From Thiopontia sp013349825 (GTDB lineage: Bacteria > Pseudomonadota > Gammaproteobacteria > GCF-002020875): a DNA stretch of 11,859 nt. Below are positions 5,142-11,859 of this stretch, one piece after another. Below the pieces are notes generated by a model. The model saw nothing but the letters and a program-made list of their open reading frames with translations. It made no database searches and had not been told where the DNA came from. Made by a program: the position numbers and the translations under genes. The stretch spans positions 1-11,859 of the forward strand of contig CAXCCG010000072.1 in NCBI GenBank assembly GCA_963981015.1. Reading direction: 5' to 3'. The first letter of the stretch is position 1, and each line of letters opens with the position of its first letter.

Positions 5142-7577
5142 GTGAACCGTACATCCATTGAAAGTGGGTTTATCACCTTTGCTGACCGGCTAATTCGTTG
5201 GAAATGGGGTGTTCTGTTGGCTGTTGTGATACTGACAGCTCTACTGTTCAGCCATCTCCCTAAAATTACCATCGATACCTCTAATGAGGGGTTCTTGCGT
5301 GCTGATGATCCGGTACTACTGCAATACAATGAATTTAGAGAGCAGTTTGGTCGAGAGGAGGTTGTGCTTATCGCGATCCGGCCTGTCGATCTCTTTGCTC
5401 CCGAGTTCCTCACTAAACTGAAACAATTTCATGCAGAGATAGAGGCTACTGTACCCCATCTCGACGAAGTGACCAGCTTGGTCAATGTGCGGTACACCGT
5501 TGGTAAAGATGATGAGTTATTGGTAGAGGATCTGCTGGAGGCATTTCCAGATAGTGATGAGGGGAGAAAACAGCTTAAACAAGCCGCACTGAACCACCCC
5601 TTTTATCAAGATTTATTGATCTCAGAAAATGGAGCACTGACAACGGTTGTGATTGAAACACGCGCCTTTTCTGAAGAGGCCGGTGGAGATGCATTAACCG
5701 ATGGTTTTGAGGATGCCCCTGCAGAAGAGTCTGCAACAGCAGAAACAGAGCGAACTTTTCTGACAGATGAAGAGAATGGTGAGGTCGTAGCCGCAGTGAT
5801 GCAGTTGGTTGAAGCCTATCAGGGAGAGGATTTTCCTATCGAGGTGGCAGGCTCTCCCATTGTGATGGAGGTGCTGAAGAAATCAATGCAGAGTGATATG
5901 CGTCAATTCACGTTGACCATGGTTGCAATCATTTTTCTTTTCCTCTTTTTGCTCTTCCGCAGGGTTACAGGGATCTTGACACCACTGGTTGTTGTGATCC
6001 TCTCACTGGTTGCAACCATTGCCCTGATGGCCTTGAGCGGAACGGCACTCAAACTACCGACCCAGATTCTGCCCTCTTTTGTTTTGGCCGTAGGGGTTGG
6101 AGATTCGGTCCATATCCTCTCTATTTTCTATCGCCGTTATGACCATACCGGAGACAAGCTTGAAGCGATTCGCTTTGCTTTGGGCCACTCAGGTCTGGCA
6201 GTGGTCATGACCAGCTTGACTACAGCTGCGGGACTCTTCTCCTTCTCCACTGCTGAGTTGGGGGCCGTCGCAGAACTGGGGGTCTTTGGTGCTGCCGGTG
6301 TATTGCTGGCAATGTTCTACTCACTGATTTTACTGCCTACTCTGTTGGCTATTTTTCCTGTACGCCGCAAACACCATAAGAGCTCTGACAGTGAAGCTGA
6401 TGAGGAGGGGAATACGGTTACGGGGATGATGGACCGGTTACTCAATCGAGCGGTTTCAGTCTCGACCAACCATGCTGCAACCGTAGTGTTTGTAGCAGCT
6501 ATTCTGTTTATTGTTGCCATTGCAGGCATTACACAACTTCAATTCAAGCATGATGTGATGAAGTGGCTCCCAGAGGAGATACCCATTCGCGTTGCAACAG
6601 ACCATCTTGATCGCGATCTCAATGGAACCATCTCTGTTGAGGTGATTGTAGATAGCGGAGAACAGGAGGGGTTATATAACCCTCAAATTATCGGGGCCCT
6701 CTCCAAAATCCAGGATGAACTGGACCATTTTGGAGATGAGCTGAATGGCTTGGATGCCGGTAAAAGAATCTCAGTGATTGATGTACTGCGTGAAACCAAT
6801 CAGGCGCTCAATGAGAATCAGGCGGCGTATTATGTCACCCCTAAAGAGCGTCAACTGATTGCTCAGGAGCTGTTGCTATTTGAGAATAGCGGCTCTGATG
6901 ATCTTGAAAATCTGGTCGATTCTGAACTACGAACAGCACGGATTACCTTACGGCTGCCCTGGCGTGATGCAGGCAGTTACACGGCTATTGTGGACGAGGT
7001 GCAAGAGCGGGTCGATCAGGCACTGCCAGAGGGAGTGGAGAGCCAAGTCACCGGGCTGATGATGATCTTTGCCCGAACACTGGATGCAATGATGACCAGC
7101 ATGGCACAGAGCTACACCATTGCAGCATTTGTTGTCACGATGATGATGATTTTACTGGTTGGGCATATTCGTCTTGGGTTAATCAGTATGGTCCCCAACC
7201 TGTTACCCATTACCATTGTCTTGGGTTTTATGGGCATCACCGGTCTACCACTGGATGCATTTACCATGCTCATTGGCAGTATTGCACTGGGGCTTGCGGT
7301 AGATGATACCGTTCATTTTATGCACAACTTTCAACGATACTACCGCCAGAGTGGCGATACCGTTGAGGCGATTACACACACCCTCCATACCGCAGGGCGT
7401 GCCATGGTGGTGACCACGATAGTGTTAAGCCTTGGTTTTTTGATCTTCATGCGCTCAGACATGAACAACCTGATCAACTTCGGAGGGCTTACGGGTATGG
7501 CAATTATCCTCGCACTGTTAGCCGACCTGCTACTGGCACCGGCATTGATGACCCTGGTATTTGGTAAACGCAATTAA
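5142..7577 (+). CDS. RND/MMPL-superfamily membrane transporter (predicted exporter)
   Basis: An 811-residue inner-membrane pump of the RND superfamily, predicted to use the proton gradient. GTG at 5142 is chosen because AAGGA (5131-5135) is six bases upstream; a TTG at 5136 would abut the ribosome site. The fold is duplicated. TM1 (about 22-39) is followed by a periplasmic domain of about 210 residues, then a membrane block (about 255-405) with D321 in AVGVGDSVHI. A second helix (about 445-464), periplasmic domain and membrane block (about 656-808) carry D721/D722 in GLAVDDTVHF. These acidic residues in the fourth helix of each block are the expected proton-relay positions. An acidic Ala/Glu-rich insert lies at about 177-213. 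At roughly 800 residues it resembles the MMPL/HpnN-like branch rather than AcrB (over 1,000), a branch often linked to lipids or hopanoids. It leads an operon with the two genes below. Confidence 0.92.
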   Translation: MNRTSIESGFITFADRLIRWKWGVLLAVVILTALLFSHLPKITIDTSNEGFLRADDPVLLQYNEFREQFGREEVVLIAIRPVDLFAPEFLTKLKQFHAEIEATVPHLDEVTSLVNVRYTVGKDDELLVEDLLEAFPDSDEGRKQLKQAALNHPFYQDLLISENGALTTVVIETRAFSEEAGGDALTDGFEDAPAEESATAETERTFLTDEENGEVVAAVMQLVEAYQGEDFPIEVAGSPIVMEVLKKSMQSDMRQFTLTMVAIIFLFLFLLFRRVTGILTPLVVVILSLVATIALMALSGTALKLPTQILPSFVLAVGVGDSVHILSIFYRRYDHTGDKLEAIRFALGHSGLAVVMTSLTTAAGLFSFSTAELGAVAELGVFGAAGVLLAMFYSLILLPTLLAIFPVRRKHHKSSDSEADEEGNTVTGMMDRLLNRAVSVSTNHAATVVFVAAILFIVAIAGITQLQFKHDVMKWLPEEIPIRVATDHLDRDLNGTISVEVIVDSGEQEGLYNPQIIGALSKIQDELDHFGDELNGLDAGKRISVIDVLRETNQALNENQAAYYVTPKERQLIAQELLLFENSGSDDLENLVDSELRTARITLRLPWRDAGSYTAIVDEVQERVDQALPEGVESQVTGLMMIFARTLDAMMTSMAQSYTIAAFVVTMMMILLVGHIRLGLISMVPNLLPITIVLGFMGITGLPLDAFTMLIGSIALGLAVDDTVHFMHNFQRYYRQSGDTVEAITHTLHTAGRAMVVTTIVLSLGFLIFMRSDMNNLINFGGLTGMAIILALLADLLLAPALMTLVFGKRN

Positions 7578-7593
7578 GAGACAGGAGAACACC

Positions 7594-8394
7594 ATGTTGA
7601 ACTGGAATCGATGGGCAATGGTAGCGGCAGCTATTTTGTTGAGTTCCGCTGCTGATGCAACCCCAACCGCACGTGAAATTATGCAAGCGGTTAATGATCG
7701 TGATGATGGTGACCATGCACAGATGGAGATGGAGATGCGTCTGATCGATAAGAACCGTAAGGTGCGTACACGCAATATGAGACGTTGGGCGCAGGATCGG
7801 GGGGAAGATAGCTACTCACTGCTCTTCTTCTTGACCCCTTCAGATGTCAAAAATACCGGTTTCCTCACCTACGACTATGACCAGTCGGGTAAGGATGATG
7901 ACCAATGGCTCTATCTTCCCGCACTACGTAAAACCAAACGTATTGCCAATGACGATAAGAGTGGTAGCTTTATGGGGTCCGATTTTAACTACTCAGATAT
8001 GACTGATCCCGACCTTGATGATTATACCTTTACCGTGATGAAAGAGACCCAAGTGCGTGAACATCCGGTCTGGCAGATTAAAGCGGTACCCAAGTCTGCA
8101 GAGATCATTAAGGAGATTGGTTATAAGCAGTCGGTACTCTTTGTTCGGCAGGATAATTATGTTGTGGTCCGTGCGGTACGCTGGTTAGAGAAGAGGGGAC
8201 GATTGCGCTATCTTGATGTTAAACAGTTAGAACAGATTGATGGGATATGGACACCTCTTGAGGTGACGATGACCACCAAGCAAGGTAAAAAAATTATTCA
8301 TAAAACAGAAATCAACTACTCCGCAGTTCAATACGGCGAGACCTCTGACCCCGGTCTGTTTACGGTACGTCGTTTGGAGAAAGGGGTTCAATAA
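7594..8394 (+). CDS. Periplasmic outer-membrane lipoprotein-sorting (LolA-like) protein
   Basis: This 266-residue protein begins at ATG 7594, with AGGAG (7583-7587) six bases upstream; longer in-frame starts would overlap the transporter gene without a ribosome site. A signal peptide ending ...LLSSAADA (cleavage after about residue 22) directs it to the periplasm. The mature sequence has the features of the LolA-like family found beside RND transporters: AREIMQAVNDRD, an amphipathic beta-rich core with SLLFFLTPSDVKNTGFLTYD and WLYLPALRKTKRI, then GSFMGSDFNYSDM. Family members fold as an open half-barrel that carries a hydrophobic ligand such as a lipid or lipoprotein. Here it probably shuttles cargo between the RND pump and the outer membrane. 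It starts 16 bases after the transporter stop and is followed almost directly by the barrel gene. Substrate unknown. Confidence 0.88.
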   Translation: MLNWNRWAMVAAAILLSSAADATPTAREIMQAVNDRDDGDHAQMEMEMRLIDKNRKVRTRNMRRWAQDRGEDSYSLLFFLTPSDVKNTGFLTYDYDQSGKDDDQWLYLPALRKTKRIANDDKSGSFMGSDFNYSDMTDPDLDDYTFTVMKETQVREHPVWQIKAVPKSAEIIKEIGYKQSVLFVRQDNYVVVRAVRWLEKRGRLRYLDVKQLEQIDGIWTPLEVTMTTKQGKKIIHKTEINYSAVQYGETSDPGLFTVRRLEKGVQ

Positions 8395-8397
8395 TGA

Positions 8398-9858
8398 ATG
8401 AATGCACATAATCACTCAATGGCTCTTAACCGGCTCTTAAAAAGTGCTATAGCGCTGACTGTTTTAACTTATTCAACAACCTCATTCTGTAGTGATCAAA
8501 GTGTTGATGAACTTTCACTGGATGATGTATTGCAAGGATTTGAGGCTGAAGAAACTAGAGTCGAGACCGCTATTGATGATGTCGAAGATGACCTGATGAG
8601 TGGTTTTGATGATCCTGAAGGCGATAGCTTAGTGACTGCAGAGTTGCTGCCCATCCGACCGCAACCCTCTTTCTTGCGGGGTTATTGGCTCAATTCACTC
8701 TCATGGAATACTGCACACCATCAACCAACGTCGGGGCAGACAGACTTTCGAGGGCTTTCAAAACTTTCCACCAAGCTATGGTTGGAGGTTGAGGGAGAGT
8801 TGCTACCCGGCTGGAAAACACATGGAGATGGATACCTTCGACAAGATTTCTCATATGCACTGAATGGTCGAAGTCAATATACAAGCACACTACTAGAGCG
8901 TTATGAGAAGGAAGCTGAATGGGGGGAACTTTGGCTTGCCGGTTCACTCTCTCCCTCGCTTGACCTTAAACTGGGAAGACAGACCGTTGTCTGGGGACAA
9001 TCTGACTACCTCAGGGTGAATGACACCATCAATCCGATGGATCTCCGTGAGCCGGGGTTAGGAGAACTCGAGACTCTTCGCCGACCGGTCGGGATGGTTC
9101 GTGCAGACTATTTTACAGAGGAGTGGACCGTAACAGCGTTGGCTATTGCAGAAAACAGGCCGCATCTGGCCCCTGTTTGTGGCAGTGATTTTTTGCCTAC
9201 CAGCTGTAGTACAGCAACCTTCATTGACCAATTTCCGGCAAACGGATGGAGGCAGATGGAGTGGGGACTCTCACTGATGGGACGCTTTTCAGGGTGGGAT
9301 CTTTCTCTCTATGGAGCCAGAGCAAACCATGATGTTTCATATCAATCAGGGCAGACTCTACGCTATGCACGAGTGGGGCAGATCGGTGCAGCTATCAATA
9401 TTGCCGAGGGGAGTTGGCTCTGGAAAGGAGAGACAGCACTTTTCAGTGGTCTACGCTATACCGGTACCAGCAGAGATTACAGACGCTTTGATCTGTTGCT
9501 CGGCGGAGAATACCGAGGAATTAATGATGTAACCCTCTCCGTTGAGGTTGTACGCAGGGGGATCGATAGCTATGACACACCATTAGCGCTCTCTACAGAC
9601 AATATAGAGCAAATCAGCACCGAGAGCGCATTAGCCTACCAGCATGACCTGTTGAACAACACATTCCACCTGAAAGGGGTGCTGACCCGCAAAGGGCTAA
9701 ACCTCAACAGTGGTGGAGCAACGCGTCTCTCAATCGATTACGATCTCGATGACCACTGGTCCGTAAGTGGAGGAGTGATCGATTACCAAAACAGTCAATA
9801 TCCACCCTATTGGGGGGATAATGACCGCCTCTATCTTGAGTTGAGAAATGACTTTTGA
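8398..9858 (+). CDS. Outer-membrane beta-barrel protein, DUF1302-like
   Basis: 486 residues with an N-terminal signal sequence (hydrophobic core about 13-30; likely cleavage near SFC/S, residues 29-32). An acidic segment (about 35-80) follows, then alternating aromatic/hydrophobic strands typical of a barrel, ending in ...YLELRNDF with the C-terminal phenylalanine recognised by the BAM machinery. The segment LGRQTVVWGQSDYLRVNDTI (192-211) followed by NPMDLREPG and LETLRRPVGMVRADYF is characteristic of DUF1302-type barrels. CGSDFLPTSC (261-270) could form a surface-loop disulfide. ATG 8398 lies three bases after the previous stop; GGGG at 8383-8386 is the likely ribosome site. A competing ATG at 8394 opens only a five-codon frame. 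Order and spacing indicate translational coupling with the LolA-like gene, and a role as outer-membrane acceptor or channel for the same substrate. Confidence 0.87.
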   Translation: MNAHNHSMALNRLLKSAIALTVLTYSTTSFCSDQSVDELSLDDVLQGFEAEETRVETAIDDVEDDLMSGFDDPEGDSLVTAELLPIRPQPSFLRGYWLNSLSWNTAHHQPTSGQTDFRGLSKLSTKLWLEVEGELLPGWKTHGDGYLRQDFSYALNGRSQYTSTLLERYEKEAEWGELWLAGSLSPSLDLKLGRQTVVWGQSDYLRVNDTINPMDLREPGLGELETLRRPVGMVRADYFTEEWTVTALAIAENRPHLAPVCGSDFLPTSCSTATFIDQFPANGWRQMEWGLSLMGRFSGWDLSLYGARANHDVSYQSGQTLRYARVGQIGAAINIAEGSWLWKGETALFSGLRYTGTSRDYRRFDLLLGGEYRGINDVTLSVEVVRRGIDSYDTPLALSTDNIEQISTESALAYQHDLLNNTFHLKGVLTRKGLNLNSGGATRLSIDYDLDDHWSVSGGVIDYQNSQYPPYWGDNDRLYLELRNDF

Positions 9859-9886
9859 TCGATCATTACAACGAAATTATCGATCA
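9856..9886. promoter_or_regulatory. Inverted repeat carrying the stop codons of two convergent genes
   Basis: TGATCGAT (9856-9863) and ATCGATCA (9879-9886) form a perfect 8-bp stem with a 15-base loop. The first three bases are the TGA stop of the barrel gene, and the last three (TCA on +) are the TGA stop of the rhodanese gene. No T-run follows in either direction, so it may work as a transcript 3'-end stabiliser or a Rho-assisted end rather than an intrinsic terminator. Confidence 0.6.
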
Positions 9887-10534
9887 GTGAGCTACTGTCA
9901 TCCCGTAAATTTTCCAGTTCTGCATACCCCCCCGGAAATAGAAGAGCTTCTCCGCAGGATAACCTTCACTCAACAATCCACGGATCGCCGCAGGTGACTG
10001 TCCACACCACCAACCATTACACCACAACACCAGCTTCTTGGCCTTTGAGAAGTTCCAGCCATTCTCATTTCGAGTGACACCGAACTGTTCAAAGGCCTCT
10101 TCCATCATGTCGTCATCACCACCGGCAGCCCGATTCAAATGCGTGTAAGGAATGTTGACTGAGCCTGGAATGGTGCCTCGTTCATTCCAGTCAGGTGTTC
10201 TTGCATCGATAATCACCCCCTCATCAAAGGTCAGTTCATTCTGCATAAATTGAATAACTTCATGAATCCCAACCGTTGCAACGCCTGGGGCTGCTGTTAA
10301 TGGTTGAACGCAGAAGGGAGGGCAGTTCCGTCCCGTCATTGACCAGGTAGGATCAACCAGAGCGGTGGGGTCCTGATTTCTCATGACCTTTAAATCCACA
10401 CCATTGTGCTCCACAGTAACAGACTCAACGGAACGGGTGATATTGATACTTCCAGACTGGGCTATCGGGGCTACGAGCAACAGAAGTAAGGCGAGGTGGG
10501 TAGCGGGAGAGTGGGTCATTTTATGGAGCACCAT
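9884..10534 (-). CDS. Secreted rhodanese-domain protein with CPPFC motif
   Basis: 216 residues. A hydrophobic stretch (13-25, LALLLLLVAPIA) indicates export, with cleavage probably near AQS-G or PIA-Q. The rhodanese domain covers about 85-216: VIIDARTPDWNERGTIPGSV (107-126) is the usual entry motif and ends in a proximal NIPY, while LVLWCNGWWCGQSPAAIRGL contains the active-site loop. The loop starts at C172, the expected persulfide-forming cysteine, with a second cysteine at C177 that normal rhodaneses lack. A further pair sits in NCPPFCVQP (C71 and C75). Four cysteines in a periplasmic protein suggest redox or sulfur-relay chemistry rather than simple thiosulfate sulfurtransfer. The start could be either M1 or M6 (10519), since neither has a convincing ribosome site. 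It is convergent with the barrel gene and stands alone. Confidence 0.87.
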   Translation of the reverse strand: MVLHKMTHSPATHLALLLLLVAPIAQSGSINITRSVESVTVEHNGVDLKVMRNQDPTALVDPTWSMTGRNCPPFCVQPLTAAPGVATVGIHEVIQFMQNELTFDEGVIIDARTPDWNERGTIPGSVNIPYTHLNRAAGGDDDMMEEAFEQFGVTRNENGWNFSKAKKLVLWCNGWWCGQSPAAIRGLLSEGYPAEKLFYFRGGMQNWKIYGMTVAH

Positions 10535-10669
10535 TTTAGATTAAGATTGATATAAGTCAGGGAACAGTATAACCGAGCCTTGCAGAAAGAGAAATGGAGG
10601 TGCTCATTACTTACAGGCTGTAATCAGTTGTACTGGGCGTTTCGTGAAAAAATCTTCACAGATTTGATG

Positions 10670-10703
10670 TTACTTGAGGTACTCTTCAAAGTAATAACAT
10701 AAT
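10670..10703 (+). promoter_or_regulatory. Candidate promoter with overlapping inverted repeat, receiver gene
   Basis: TTGAGG (10674-10679) and CATAAT (10698-10703), 18 bases apart, resemble a sigma-70 promoter (4/6 and 5/6). TTACTTGA (10670-10677) and TTCAAAGTAA (10685-10694) form an inverted repeat with one extra base, covering the -35 box and spacer, and could be an operator. The 195-base gap between the rhodanese and receiver genes otherwise holds only a weak GTGAA/TTCAC hairpin (around 10644-10659). Confidence 0.4.
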
Positions 10704-10729
10704 GATACTGTAGTTGGGATTTTCTGGAC

Positions 10730-11092
10730 ATGAAGACAATTTTAGTAGTTGACGATGAGGCTCTGATTCGTATCCTAGTGAAAAAAGAGCTGGATAAGCT
10801 CGGGTTTAATGTCATTACTGCAATTGATGGTGAGACAGGCTGGGATCAATTAAATCAAGATAGGCCCGATCTCGTGATAACCGATTTAAATATGCCGTCA
10901 ATGGGTGGACTGGATCTGCTTGAGAGGATTCGTAACAGTGAAGAGTTCTCACTACTGCCAGTACTCTGCATTACCGGAGCCAACGAGTCAGAACTCAAAC
11001 AACGAGCAGTCACACTGGGTGCAACCGGATGGATCCAGAAACCCTTCAACCCCAGCAGCTGGGGTACCACATTAAGTAAGATTCTTCATTAA
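10730..11092 (+). CDS. Stand-alone CheY-like receiver (response regulator)
   Basis: A 120-residue single-domain response regulator. D8 and D9 bind the metal ion, D52 in VITDLNMP is the phosphorylation site, T82 in CITGA is the switch residue and K104 in IQKPF is the conserved lysine; all are intact. There is no output domain, so it must act by protein contact, as CheY does on the flagellar motor or as a phosphorelay intermediate. No histidine kinase is nearby, so its partner is encoded elsewhere; the chemoreceptor in this window belongs to a signalling pathway of the kind such receivers serve. A GGGA at 10716-10719 lies ten bases before the ATG. It ends 23 bases before the small membrane protein gene, which may be co-transcribed. 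Confidence 0.93.
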   Translation: MKTILVVDDEALIRILVKKELDKLGFNVITAIDGETGWDQLNQDRPDLVITDLNMPSMGGLDLLERIRNSEEFSLLPVLCITGANESELKQRAVTLGATGWIQKPFNPSSWGTTLSKILH

Positions 11093-11115
11093 GCTGCAAC
11101 TCGACAGGAGTGGCT

Positions 11116-11373
11116 ATGCACTGGATTGACCGTATCCCCTTGGGGCACTTAACACTAATTGCCCTGATGCTGGCAGTAATGCCCGCAATTTTTCCACCAC
11201 ACCCAGAACCCCACCTGGTTGAGAAATTAGGGATGCTGGTCGATGGAACACTCTCAAAACCGATCGATATCTTTGATCTATTTCTTCATGGAACCCCGGT
11301 CAGTTTATTGATTATTCGGCTATCCCGAATGGTGTTGCCCGGACATGGACAGCAAAACAGTGGAGATGAGTGA
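11116..11373 (+). CDS. Small membrane protein with two predicted helices, unknown function
   Basis: 85 residues. ATG 11116 is chosen because AGGAG (11106-11110) is five bases upstream; a GTG at 11110 would overlap the ribosome site. Two hydrophobic segments are visible: about 10-27 (HLTLIALMLAVMPAIFPP) and about 58-75 around LHGTPVSLLIIRLSRMVL. A polar, loop-like PEPHLVEKLGMLVDGTLSKP lies between, ending in DIFDLFLHG. The pattern WIDRIPLG...PHLVEKL...DGTL...DIFDLxLHGTP is one I associate with small conserved hypothetical proteins of gammaproteobacteria. These are sometimes labelled as RND-transporter related, but no mechanism is known. The short charged C-terminus should be cytoplasmic or periplasmic depending on topology. 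It is probably expressed with the receiver gene. Confidence 0.75.
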   Translation: MHWIDRIPLGHLTLIALMLAVMPAIFPPHPEPHLVEKLGMLVDGTLSKPIDIFDLFLHGTPVSLLIIRLSRMVLPGHGQQNSGDE

Positions 11374-11382
11374 GGCGACTCC

Positions 11383-11468
11383 AGTTACCCTCCTGATGAA
11401 AGACAGGAGATGGGTAACTTATGCAAGATAAATTCATTGGAGTAATTGCTAAAGTTTGAGTACCCATC
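11383..11468 (+). promoter_or_regulatory. Two mutually exclusive RNA pairings upstream of the last gene
   Basis: AGTTACCC-TCCTG (11383-11395) pairs with CAGGA (11404-11408) and, past a three-base bulge, with GGGTAACT (11412-11419): a 13-bp interrupted stem with an eight-base loop. The right arm GATGGGTA (11409-11416) is also perfectly complementary to TACCCATC (11461-11468). Only one pairing can form at a time. No T-run follows either, so this could be a terminator for the upstream gene without a U-tract, or a leader that affects translation of the gene starting at 11512. Confidence 0.45.
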
Positions 11469-11511
11469 AGCCGATAAATTGAGTCAAGACTATCTTGATG
11501 AGGTTTATCCA

Positions 11512-11859
11512 ATGAATGTAATTCAACCAATGGCTCCCAATGGAATAGAGCACCACTCCTTGGCTCGTTCTGTTCTTGACGATGTCAATATGGGTAGCCC
11601 TTTGCTGCAGCAACAACCACCTCACCAAAAAGAGCCGGATGCCACTCCTACTACCGATCTGAGCGACCTTGGGCAGGAAGTTCTCTACAGAGAATATGCT
11701 CAATCCTTTGAAATGGAACGGTCAGAAAGTACCTCGCTACAAATTATCACCGCAGATGGAGATAAAATTACACTCAATATGAGCAGTGAGTGGCAACGTT
11801 CAGCCTCTCGTGAGGCCACGGTTACAGATTCAGAACAGAGTTACTCAATACACCAACAG
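11512..11859 (+). CDS. 5' part of an unrecognised polar protein gene, truncated by the window edge
   Basis: The frame is open from ATG 11512 to the last base (116 codons), so the end is outside the window. A TGAGG at 11499-11503 is eight bases upstream. There is no signal peptide or membrane segment. The first part is polar and disordered-looking (QPMAPNGIEHHS, then LLQQQPPHQKEPDATPTTDL). It is followed by a more ordered EYAQSFEMERSESTSLQIIT and ADGDKITLNMSSEW, which reads as a beta-hairpin. A Ser/Thr/Gln-rich stretch continues to the edge. I do not recognise the family. Even codon use and the ribosome site make it likely to be real. Confidence 0.7.
   Translation, partial: MNVIQPMAPNGIEHHSLARSVLDDVNMGSPLLQQQPPHQKEPDATPTTDLSDLGQEVLYREYAQSFEMERSESTSLQIITADGDKITLNMSSEWQRSASREATVTDSEQSYSIHQQ

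Noticed and set aside
7561..7593. TTG-initiated extension of the LolA-like gene
   Set aside because: It would overlap the transporter's end and place charged residues before the signal peptide; ATG 7594 has a clear AGGAG.
11050..11064. Perfect palindrome CCCCAGC-A-GCTGGGG
   Set aside because: It lies within the coding end of the receiver gene with no T-run after it; most likely incidental.

Overview
The window looks like ordinary chromosome from a gammaproteobacterium. LexA, a YqaA/DedA-type membrane protein, a chemoreceptor with a C-terminal CheR tether, and an RND/LolA-like/outer-membrane-barrel set all fit a Gram-negative of that class. The tryptophan/glycine/proline repeat protein at the left edge loosely resembles the low-complexity coat proteins of sulfur globules, and a secreted rhodanese is also present. 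A sulfur-oxidising lifestyle is therefore possible but not shown. I see no transposase, integrase, CRISPR array, tRNA or rRNA.

Layout. 1-324: 3' end of a low-complexity repeat protein on the + strand, followed by a clear intrinsic terminator (336-368). 424-1044 (-): lexA. 1105-1144: a long imperfect inverted repeat between lexA and a divergent + strand remnant (1156-1295). The remnant's second reading frame encodes the C-terminal end of a LexA/S24-type protein. 1315-1737 (-): YqaA-like membrane protein. 1886-2401 (+): small secreted protein of unknown function. 2480-5089 (+): chemoreceptor with five HAMP-type units in tandem. 5142-7577, 7594-8394 and 8398-9858 (+): a tight operon of an RND/MMPL-type transporter, a periplasmic LolA-like lipoprotein-sorting protein and a DUF1302-like outer-membrane barrel. 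9884-10534 (-): secreted rhodanese, convergent with the barrel gene; an inverted repeat supplies both stop codons. 10730-11092 (+): stand-alone CheY-like receiver. 11116-11373 (+): small two-helix membrane protein. 11512-11859 (+): start of an unrecognised gene that runs off the window, preceded by two mutually exclusive RNA pairings.

How the parts may work together. The RND, LolA-like and barrel genes have the composition expected for moving a hydrophobic, probably lipid-like substrate from the inner membrane through the periplasm to the outer membrane; the substrate cannot be read from sequence. The chemoreceptor may share a signal with the secreted helical protein encoded just upstream, but this rests on adjacency alone. 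The lexA region suggests that a second LexA-family gene once lay opposite lexA, under a shared operator region, and has been reduced by internal deletion.

I did not find a clearly new multi-gene defence or mobile system. The best leads are the lexA-remnant/operator region, the five-HAMP receptor with its secreted neighbour, the three-gene envelope transport operon, and the alternative RNA pairing before the last gene.
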